From DATNIC01 sp035604635 (GTDB lineage: Bacteria > Vulcanimicrobiota > Vulcanimicrobiia > Vulcanimicrobiales > Vulcanimicrobiaceae): 10,241 bases of DNA. Shown here in pieces: positions 1 through 5,713 of the stretch (the stretch's first letter is position 1; every line of letters begins with the position of its first letter). Under the pieces are notes generated by a model. The model saw only the letters and a list, made by a program, of their open reading frames with translations. It searched no databases and was not told the origin of the DNA. The stretch covers positions 1 to 10,241 of the forward strand of contig DATNIC010000027.1 in the NCBI GenBank assembly GCA_035604635.1. The letters are read 5' to 3'. The position numbers and the translations under genes were made by a program.

Positions 1-2
1 AG

Positions 3-674
3 CTCGCGTGTGCGGACACCTGTTACGGCTTTCGCTATGTAGCGATTCGCAAGCCGAACGAGAACGCCGACAAGCTCAAGACCGTGAAGATGACGCGGTA
101 CGTCTTTCCGTCGACCGCAATTACGTCGCGACCGATCGAGCGTGGGAATCCGCCGCTCTTACAAATCTTCGTACCGGTTGATGACGAGCACACGATGCAC
201 TACAGCATTTGGCATAGCCTCACCGGCATGCCGATCGACGAAAGGCGCCAGCGCGAGTTCTACGGCATGCGTCCCGGAATCGATCTTGACGAATACTGGC
301 GACCGCGCGCTAACATGAGCAACTGGTATCAACAAGACCGCGAAGAGATGAAGCGCGGGAGTTGGACGGGGATTGCGAGCCTGATGATCCAGGACGCGGC
401 ATGTCAAGAAACGATGGGGCCGATCACCGACCACACAAAGGAAAAGCTTGGCACTTCGGATGTCGCGATCATCCATTTGCGCCGGCGCCTTTTGGAGAGC
501 ATTCGCCGCTTTATCGCAGGCGCGCCGCCCATCGGACTGGCGACGACGTACGATCACGCTGAGCTCACCCACATCGAGCAGATTCCGATCGGCATTGAGG
601 AGCGTTGGGAAGACGTTCAGACATTCTCTGGAGAGTACGACGAGCTCGAACCGGCCGGCGCGATGAAGCGGTGA
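3..674 (+). CDS. Rieske non-heme iron aromatic ring-hydroxylating oxygenase, phthalate 4,5-dioxygenase type (5' partial)
   Basis: Only the C-terminal catalytic part is present. The frame is open from base 3 with no stop, so the Rieske 2Fe-2S domain and the two iron-binding histidines lie upstream of the window. The visible protein reads like the C-terminus of phthalate 4,5-dioxygenase oxygenase subunits. It has a YGMRPG segment, then a MIQD.A.QE.MGPI.D block with LGTSD and an arginine-rich helix LRRRLLESIRRF. In this family the Asp of MIQD (codon 393-395) is the likely carboxylate of the 2-His-1-carboxylate mononuclear iron site; that assignment is from family knowledge. The expected reaction is O2- and NADH-dependent cis-dihydroxylation of an aromatic acid in the cytoplasm, with a separate reductase not seen here. 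Its TGA overlaps the GTG of the next gene (GTGA), which suggests translational coupling. The internal GTG at 84 is not the true start. The substrate is inferred mainly from the two downstream genes. Confidence 0.9.
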   Translation, partial: LACADTCYGFRYVAIRKPNENADKLKTVKMTRYVFPSTAITSRPIERGNPPLLQIFVPVDDEHTMHYSIWHSLTGMPIDERRQREFYGMRPGIDLDEYWRPRANMSNWYQQDREEMKRGSWTGIASLMIQDAACQETMGPITDHTKEKLGTSDVAIIHLRRRLLESIRRFIAGAPPIGLATTYDHAELTHIEQIPIGIEERWEDVQTFSGEYDELEPAGAMKR

Positions 675-1849
675 CGACGCTCTTGCGCGTCGGTGTCGTC
701 GGCCTGGGTCGCGCGGCGGGTCTGATGATCCCCTCGCTTGCCGGGCATCCGCATGTGAAGCTGACGGCCGCTGCCGACCCGCTGCCCGCTGCGCGCGCAC
801 GTTTCGAGCGCGAGTTTGGCGGACGCACGTATCCCGACGCTCGGAGCTTGTGCGCGAGCGACGACGTCGATGCGGTCTATATCGCAACGCCACATGCCCG
901 ACACGCTGCCGACGCTATCGTCGCGGCCGAGCTCGGCAAGCATGCGATCGTCGAGAAGCCGATGGCCCTCACGCTCGAAGATTGCCGTGCCATGACGGAG
1001 GCCGCGAGCCGAGCCGGTACAATCCTCATCGTCGGCCACACCCACGCTTTCGATCCGCCCACCGTGCTAATGGGGCAGCTCATTCGCAGCGGTGATTTCG
1101 GTCGCTTGCGCACGATCGTCAGCCTCGTTTACACCAACTTCCTCTATCGGCCGCGTCGTCCCGAAGAGCTCGACTCCTCGCTTGGCGGCGGAATCATGTA
1201 CAACCAGGTTCCGCATCAAATTGAGATCATCCGAACGCTTGCGACGGCCCCCGTACACAGCGTCCGCGCCGTAACGGGCGTCTGGGATCCGGCGCGCCGT
1301 ACCGAGGGCGCATGCGCGGCGTTCTTGACCTTCGCCGACGGCGCCGTGGCGCAGCTAACGTACAGCGGTTACGATCGCTTCGACAGCGACGAAATACACT
1401 ATTGGATCGGCGAGAGCGGCGAGGAAAAGCCGCACGACGCGCATGGAACTGCTCGACGGGCACTCAGCGAAGTCGATCCAGAACGCGAGCGGGATTTGCG
1501 TATTGCGAGCGGTTACGGGTCGAGCGGAGCGATGCGTGCGTCCGGAACGATGCACGAGTCGCACTTCGGCTTCTTGCTTGCATCGTGCGAGCGCGGCGAC
1601 TTACGCCCGGCGCCGGACGGGGTCACGATCTACGGTGACGAGGGAGTCGCAACTATTGCCTGCGCACCTGCTCGCGTCTATCCGAATAAGGATTGCGTGA
1701 TCGACGAGCTTTATGATGCCGTCGTTAAAGGCGTTGCGCCGGCGCACGATGGTGTTTGGGGGACAGCATCCATGGCGGTAGCACTGGCCCTGGTTGAATC
1801 TGCTCGCACCGATCGCGAGATTGCCCTCGACGCCGTCTTGGCGTCATAA
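671..1849 (+). CDS. Gfo/Idh/MocA-family oxidoreductase, probable phthalate 4,5-cis-dihydrodiol dehydrogenase type
   Basis: A 392-residue cytoplasmic NAD(P)-dependent dehydrogenase. It has an N-terminal Rossmann fold with GVVGLGRAA (residues 8-16), the family EKP motif at 95-97 (IVEKPMAL), and a C-terminal Gfo/Idh/MocA domain containing GGGIMYNQVPHQ (172-183) with a conserved histidine at 182. The HFG...SCERGDLRP segment (298-313) followed by YGDEG (321-325) resembles what I recall of Pht4-like dihydrodiol dehydrogenases. The expected role is oxidation of the cis-dihydrodiol made by the upstream dioxygenase to the 4,5-diol. The frame stays open upstream to an ATG at 605, but GTG 671 is chosen because it places the Rossmann strand near the N-terminus and gives a four-base GTGA overlap with the preceding stop. 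The family assignment is firm. The substrate rests on context, since this family also includes sugar dehydrogenases. Confidence 0.9.
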   Translation: MTTLLRVGVVGLGRAAGLMIPSLAGHPHVKLTAAADPLPAARARFEREFGGRTYPDARSLCASDDVDAVYIATPHARHAADAIVAAELGKHAIVEKPMALTLEDCRAMTEAASRAGTILIVGHTHAFDPPTVLMGQLIRSGDFGRLRTIVSLVYTNFLYRPRRPEELDSSLGGGIMYNQVPHQIEIIRTLATAPVHSVRAVTGVWDPARRTEGACAAFLTFADGAVAQLTYSGYDRFDSDEIHYWIGESGEEKPHDAHGTARRALSEVDPERERDLRIASGYGSSGAMRASGTMHESHFGFLLASCERGDLRPAPDGVTIYGDEGVATIACAPARVYPNKDCVIDELYDAVVKGVAPAHDGVWGTASMAVALALVESARTDREIALDAVLAS

Positions 1850-1854
1850 GGAAG
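1848..1854 (+). promoter_or_regulatory. Shine-Dalgarno that sets the start at 1860
   Basis: AAGGAAG lies five bases before the ATG at 1860 and overlaps the TAA of the dehydrogenase gene. It favours this start over the in-frame ATG at 1794, which would lie inside the upstream gene and add a non-homologous N-terminus. Confidence 0.75.
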
Positions 1855-1859
1855 AGCCG

Positions 1860-2837
1860 ATGCCCAATGTTCCGATCACGTTTGGCTGTGGGCTGTATGA
1901 CCGGCTGGTCCCGCTGTTCTCCGGTGAGGTACGGCCTGAGGGCATCGATCTGACGTTCGTCCCGATCGATACGCCGGCCGACGTCTTTCGCCGCATGCTC
2001 GAGGGCGAGTTTCAGGCCGGCGAAATGTCGAGCTCCGACTATCTGCGGCGCACGAGTCGGGGCGAGTGCCCGTTCGTCGCGATTCCCGTCTTTCCGTCTC
2101 GCGTTTTCCGTCACGGGATGATCTGCGTAAACCGCGACGCAGGGATCGCAACCCCGAAGGATCTCGAAGGCAAACGAGTCGGCGTTCCGGCGTTTGCCAT
2201 GACGGCCGCGTTATGGATTCGCGGCCTCTTACAGCGCGAGTACGGAGTCGACCTTACGGCGATCCGGTGGCTCCAGGACGCGCCGCTCCGAGCTTTGAGC
2301 GACGATGCGGCAACGACGCGTGCGCTCGCTGCAAAATTCAACATACAGGTCAACAAGACCGGAGAATCGCTCGAGGCGCTACTCATCGAGGGCGCAATCG
2401 ACGCGTTCATCGGTGCCGACATCCCGCAGCCGATGCGCGTCAGTCCGCGCGTGCACCGGCTCTTCCCCAACTACAAGGAGCTCGAGCAAGAGTACTATCG
2501 CCGCACGAAAATTTTCCCGATCATGCACACGGTCGTCATCCGCCGCGACGTTTACGAGCGGCACCCGTTCGTCGCCAAGAGCCTCTACGATGCGCTCGAC
2601 CGCTCGCGCGAGATCGCGCGCAGCAAAATGCACTATATGGGGACGTTACGTTATATGCTGCCGTGGATGATCGCCGAGATCGAAGAGCTCGACGCGATCT
2701 TTGACGGCGACCCGTTTGTCTATGGTCTGGCCAGCAATCGGACGACCCTCGAAACTGCGCTCGGTTATCTGCGGGATCAGGCGCTGCTCGTTCATCCGGT
2801 TTCTTTAGATGAAGCGTTCGTTCCGGTCGGAGGGTGA
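1860..2837 (+). CDS. 4,5-dihydroxyphthalate decarboxylase-family protein (type II periplasmic-binding fold)
   Basis: A protein of 325 residues, close to the roughly 330 of Pht5-type 4,5-dihydroxyphthalate decarboxylases. These enzymes share the fold of type II periplasmic binding proteins (NMT1/ABC-binding-like). Visible family-like segments are an N-terminal strand ending in CGLYDR (10-15), GEMSSSDYLRR (54-64), FPSRVFRHGMICVN (78-91), and DLEGKRVGVPAFAMTAA (101-117). There is no signal peptide: the protein begins MPNVPITFG. This argues for a cytoplasmic enzyme rather than a transporter component. The expected reaction is removal of one carboxylate from 4,5-dihydroxyphthalate to give protocatechuate, which fits the dioxygenase and dehydrogenase just upstream. 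Many relatives are annotated simply as ABC substrate-binding proteins, so substrate and catalysis are not proven by sequence alone. Confidence 0.85.
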   Translation: MPNVPITFGCGLYDRLVPLFSGEVRPEGIDLTFVPIDTPADVFRRMLEGEFQAGEMSSSDYLRRTSRGECPFVAIPVFPSRVFRHGMICVNRDAGIATPKDLEGKRVGVPAFAMTAALWIRGLLQREYGVDLTAIRWLQDAPLRALSDDAATTRALAAKFNIQVNKTGESLEALLIEGAIDAFIGADIPQPMRVSPRVHRLFPNYKELEQEYYRRTKIFPIMHTVVIRRDVYERHPFVAKSLYDALDRSREIARSKMHYMGTLRYMLPWMIAEIEELDAIFDGDPFVYGLASNRTTLETALGYLRDQALLVHPVSLDEAFVPVGG

Positions 2838-2861
2838 ACGCAGCTCCACATGCTTACCTAT

Positions 2862-2867
2862 AGGAGA
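2862..2867 (+). promoter_or_regulatory. Strong Shine-Dalgarno for the solute-binding protein
   Basis: AGGAGA lies five bases upstream of the ATG at 2873, in a 35-bp spacer with no terminator-like hairpin. It is the strongest ribosome site in the operon, consistent with high expression of a binding protein relative to the enzymes. Confidence 0.7.
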
Positions 2868-2872
2868 CTACT

Positions 2873-4054
2873 ATGATTCGTCGCACGCTCTTCCGCTGCT
2901 TCGTCGGGGCGCTCGCCTTCGCTCTGCTCGTGACGAGCGTCCCTTGCGCGGCGCCCGCCGCCGATACGTATGACATCAGCGCGGTCTTGCCGTTAACCGG
3001 ATCGGTCGCGCTCTTGGGGAACGCCGTCGCGAAGTCTCTAGCGCTGGTCGAAGATAACGTAAACAAGAGTGGCGGCATCAACGGCCGGCCGGTCAAGTTC
3101 GTGATCCTGGACGATCAGTCGAACCCTACGATCTCCGTCCAGCTTGTGAACCGCATCGTCGCATCGAAAGCGCCGGTCATGATCGGCCCGTCTTTGAATG
3201 CTACCTGCAGCGCCGTCGCGCCGCTTTTGAAAGACGGCCCCGTCGGGATGTGCCTATCGCCCGGTATCCATCCTGATCCTGGAAGCTACGTGTTCTCGGC
3301 CGCTCCGTCGACACTCGATCTGGCGATCGTCACCGCTCGCTACGCGAAGAAAAGAGGTTGGAAAAAAATCGCATTCTTGTTTACGACCGATGCGAGCGGA
3401 ATCGACGGTGAGAAAGTGTTGAAGCAAGCCTTCGCCTCACCCGATGGGAACGCGACTGCAGTCGTCGACGTCGAATATTTCGCTCCCGCGGATCTTACGG
3501 TCGCGGCGCAACTGAGTCGCATCAAGAACTCCGGGGCTGATGCGCTCTACGTCTGGGCCAGCGGGACGCCTTCGGTTACCGCGCTGCGCGGCATCGCGAA
3601 TGCCGGAATCGACATCCCGATCCTCACTTCGTATTCGAATGCGACATACGAACAACTTAACGCCATCAAAGGCTTCATGCCGAAGGAACTGCTGATCCCC
3701 GGCCTGCCGACAATGGTCCCGCCCGATCAGTTGGCTCGGGGACAACTCCGTGACGCTGTAGCGGCATATTACCGCGCCTTCCAAACCGCAGGCATTCGCC
3801 CCGACGTCCTGCAGACGAGCGCCTGGGACGCTGCCCAACTCGTCATCACCGCGCTGCGCCGACTTGGCCCAAACGCGACGGCCGCACAAGTCCGCGATTA
3901 TATCGCGAGCTTAAACGGGTTCACGGGCGTCACGGGACGTTACGATTTTCGCGCGATCCCGCAACGCGGGGTCGACTGGAAGTCTTCCGTGATCATGGCG
4001 CGCTGGGATCCGGCGAAAGACTCATTCGTTAGCGTCTCGCCGATCGGCGGCTAA
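2873..4054 (+). CDS. LIV-type ABC transporter solute-binding protein (Peripla_BP_6/LivJ family)
   Basis: A 393-residue exported binding protein. The N-terminus is a Sec signal: basic MIRR, a hydrophobic stretch at about 8-24, then APAA with cleavage expected near residue 29. The cysteine at 25 is preceded by proline, so it does not make a convincing lipobox. The mature protein starts with the family pattern ISAVLPLTGSVALLGN (35-50), followed by an INGRPVKFVILDDQSNP block, both typical of leucine/isoleucine/valine-type binding proteins. Relatives in catabolic clusters bind amino acids, aromatic acids or other carboxylates. Lying 35 bp after the decarboxylase gene, it probably captures the aromatic substrate of this operon; that is inference from position. 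No LivH, LivM, LivG or LivF homologue follows, so its permease must be encoded elsewhere or before the window. Confidence 0.9.
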   Translation: MIRRTLFRCFVGALAFALLVTSVPCAAPAADTYDISAVLPLTGSVALLGNAVAKSLALVEDNVNKSGGINGRPVKFVILDDQSNPTISVQLVNRIVASKAPVMIGPSLNATCSAVAPLLKDGPVGMCLSPGIHPDPGSYVFSAAPSTLDLAIVTARYAKKRGWKKIAFLFTTDASGIDGEKVLKQAFASPDGNATAVVDVEYFAPADLTVAAQLSRIKNSGADALYVWASGTPSVTALRGIANAGIDIPILTSYSNATYEQLNAIKGFMPKELLIPGLPTMVPPDQLARGQLRDAVAAYYRAFQTAGIRPDVLQTSAWDAAQLVITALRRLGPNATAAQVRDYIASLNGFTGVTGRYDFRAIPQRGVDWKSSVIMARWDPAKDSFVSVSPIGG

Positions 4055-4193
4055 CCAAAAGGGCGCTCTGGGGCTCTACCGGAATTCACCATCGACTGCA
4101 TTTGCGCGACCGACCCGGTCGTGGGCTGTGCGCACTGCGCTGGCCGGCGACATAGATAACGGAGCCGGTGTCTTTGGTAGTGAATGATTGCGC

Positions 4194-4316
4194 ATGGATC
4201 GTATGTCCGTTCGTCGTACGCTGATCGAAATCGCGCAGCGCCGCCGTCCCGTAGGGGACGTCGAGAGTTTGCTTGCCATAGGACGGTTGGAATTAGGAAA
4301 CGCTCCGCACCCATGA
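4194..4316 (+). CDS. Possible small leader ORF overlapping the MmgE/PrpD start
   Basis: ATG at 4194 opens a 40-codon frame that reads plausibly as an amphipathic basic peptide (MSVRRTLIEIAQRRRPVGDV from residue 4, then a LLAIGRLELG segment). It ends in a TGA overlapping the ATG of the next gene (ATGA at 4313-4316). A second ATG in the same frame lies at 4203. This geometry could support translational coupling. Against it, no good ribosome site is seen, third-position GC is clearly lower than in the neighbouring genes, and a frame this short easily arises by chance. It matches nothing I recognise. Confidence 0.25.
   Translation: MDRMSVRRTLIEIAQRRRPVGDVESLLAIGRLELGNAPHP
4245..4260 (+). repeat. 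Short GC-rich hairpin in the leader
   Basis: CGTCCC and GGGACG form a perfect six-base-pair stem around a GTAG tetraloop, ending 52 bases before the MmgE/PrpD ATG. No T tract follows (the next bases are TCGAGAGTTTGC), so it is not a standard terminator. It could be a 5' UTR structure or chance. Confidence 0.3.
4295..4300 (+). promoter_or_regulatory. Probable Shine-Dalgarno for MmgE/PrpD, long spacing
   Basis: AGGAAA lies 12 bases before the ATG at 4313, longer than the usual 5-9. The in-frame ATG at 4184 is rejected because the 43 residues it would add are basic, low in hydrophobic content and unlike any MmgE/PrpD N-terminus. The family sequence (ITSRIAHYLAGLRF...) begins about 15 residues after 4313. 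Confidence 0.5.
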
Positions 4317-5713
4317 GCGTTATCGAGACGACGGCGAGCGTTTCTCCGCCGCCGGGCGCGATCACCAGTCGAATCGCCCACTACCTTGCCGGACTGCGCT
4401 TCGCCGAGATCTCCGCGGATGCGCGCTCCTTCGCGAAGCACATGTTCTTGGATTGCTTCGGCTGCATGGTCTCAGGCGCACAAACCCCGAGCGGCCGCGC
4501 TGCGCTGGCGTTCGCGCGCCAAACGCCGTCGTCCGACGCGCGGCTCATCGACGGGACACCGGCCTCCGTCGAACGCGCGGCGTTCGCGAATACGATCTGC
4601 TGTAACGCACTCGACTTCGAACCGGTCGGACCCGAGGGTCACGTCGGTGCGGTCGCGATCCCGACGGCGCTCGCGCTCGCCGAGTGGCTCGATGTGACGG
4701 GCGAGGCGCTCGCGGTCGCGCTCGTCGCCGCTCTCGACGTCGGCGGCCGGATCGGTGCGGCTTGGCGGCGGCCCTCGTCGGTCGCCGCGAACGGGATTCC
4801 GATGGTCCGCGGGGCCCCGCATGCGATCTTCTCATCGGCCGTCCCGGCGGCGGTGCTGCTTGGACTCGACCGCGAGACGACGCGTCACGCATTGGGCATC
4901 GCCGGCTACAGCGCGCATGTCCCCACGTTGCGCAAAGCGATGTCGTCGTCCGAACCGCCGATGACCAAGTACGATCACCTCGGCGGGATGGCGCAGGGCG
5001 GGATCGACGCGGTCCGGCTCGCGCAGCACGGATTCACCGGCGATAGGGAGCTCTTCGAGGGCGATTTGGGGATGTGGCGCTTCTCGGGCGCGCTCGGCTG
5101 CGATTGGAGCCTGCTCGAAGAATTCGGCGGCGATTTCATGATCGCGCCGACGTTCTTCAAATCGTTCCCGTGCATTCTGTACGAAAATCCCGTGCTGCTC
5201 GCATTGTGGAAGATCGTCGATGAACGCGGCCTGCGCCCGGCGCAGATCGAACGGATCGTCCTGCGTCCGTCGCGCGCGGCTGCCTCGCAACACGGTGACG
5301 GCCGCGGCGGATCGATGGCGCAGTGGATGAGCTTACGGCTCAACGCCGCGCACGCGGTCTGCGGGACGAGACCGTACCACGCATGGCACGACGGCAATCC
5401 GCCGCCGCCCGAGGTGGCACGTTTGATCGAACGGACGACGATCGAGCCGTACGTCCCCGCCGGCGGCGAGCAGAAGGGACTCTACTGGGAGGGTTACTCG
5501 CCGGCGCACGTCACGATCGTCACCGCCGATGCGTCATACGAAGAGCGGATGGTCAATCTCAAACGGCTGACCGAAGCCGAGCTCGTCGCCAAGTTCGTCG
5601 AGAACGTCGTGCCGGTCGCCGGCGAAGCGCGCGCGAGAGAGCTGGCGGAGATGGCGTTGCACCTCGAAGAGATTCCTCGCGCGAGCGCGCTTCTGGATCG
5701 CTTGTTCGGGTGA
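4313..5713 (+). CDS. MmgE/PrpD family protein (divergent)
   Basis: A 466-residue cytoplasmic protein of normal length for the MmgE/PrpD family, which includes 2-methylcitrate dehydratase, cis-aconitate decarboxylase and iminodisuccinate epimerase. The layout is typical. An N-terminal helix contains FLDCFGCMVSG (45-55). NALDFEPVGPEGH (98-110) replaces the usual DFDDT...HPS motif. LGIAGYSA (194-201) and TKYDHLGGMAQGGIDA (218-233) match the family T-K-x-x-H-x-G block, and GFTG (240-243) is conserved. Compared with cis-aconitate decarboxylase active-site positions as I remember them, Asp101, His110, His170 and Lys219 are kept, the threonine of DDT is Val105, and a late histidine is Asn292. These changes make canonical 2-methylcitrate dehydration doubtful. 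A dehydratase, decarboxylase or isomerase of another carboxylate is possible. It overlaps the next gene by GTGA and so likely acts with the acyl-CoA synthetase. The substrate is unknown. Confidence 0.88.
   Translation: MSVIETTASVSPPPGAITSRIAHYLAGLRFAEISADARSFAKHMFLDCFGCMVSGAQTPSGRAALAFARQTPSSDARLIDGTPASVERAAFANTICCNALDFEPVGPEGHVGAVAIPTALALAEWLDVTGEALAVALVAALDVGGRIGAAWRRPSSVAANGIPMVRGAPHAIFSSAVPAAVLLGLDRETTRHALGIAGYSAHVPTLRKAMSSSEPPMTKYDHLGGMAQGGIDAVRLAQHGFTGDRELFEGDLGMWRFSGALGCDWSLLEEFGGDFMIAPTFFKSFPCILYENPVLLALWKIVDERGLRPAQIERIVLRPSRAAASQHGDGRGGSMAQWMSLRLNAAHAVCGTRPYHAWHDGNPPPPEVARLIERTTIEPYVPAGGEQKGLYWEGYSPAHVTIVTADASYEERMVNLKRLTEAELVAKFVENVVPVAGEARARELAEMALHLEEIPRASALLDRLFG

Larger units (their letters stand above)
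4055..4312 (+). promoter_or_regulatory. Intergenic region, probable control region of the MmgE/PrpD operon
   Basis: This is the longest gap on the + strand and the likely break between two transcription units. No convincing sigma-70 -35/-10 pair is visible. It contains two short perfect inverted repeats: CGACCG/CGGTCG at 4107-4121, and CGTCCC/GGGACG at 4245-4260. It also holds a 40-codon reading frame listed separately. No Rho-independent terminator with a T tract follows the binding-protein gene. Confidence 0.35.

Noticed and set aside
605..670. N-terminal extension of the Gfo/Idh/MocA frame to an ATG at 605
   Set aside because: It lies inside the oxygenase gene in another frame and adds residues unlike the family. 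GTG 671 gives a normal Rossmann N-terminus and a GTGA overlap.
159..893. Long - strand frame opposite the oxygenase and dehydrogenase genes
   Set aside because: Arg/Ala-rich composition and full overlap with two well-supported genes mark it as an antisense shadow in GC-rich DNA. The same applies to the - strand frames at 5494-6201 and 6271-7053.
4107..4121. Inverted repeat CGACCG/CGGTCG as a terminator for the binding-protein gene
   Set aside because: The loop is three bases, the stem only six, and no T tract follows.
4184..4312. Extended MmgE/PrpD start at 4184
   Set aside because: The added 43 residues do not look like the family N-terminus, and an AGGAAA precedes the ATG at 4313.
5323..5709. 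Upstream extension of the acyl-CoA synthetase frame by 129 residues
   Set aside because: The extension is arginine-rich shadow translation of the MmgE/PrpD gene. The CoA-binding domain begins just after GTG 5710.
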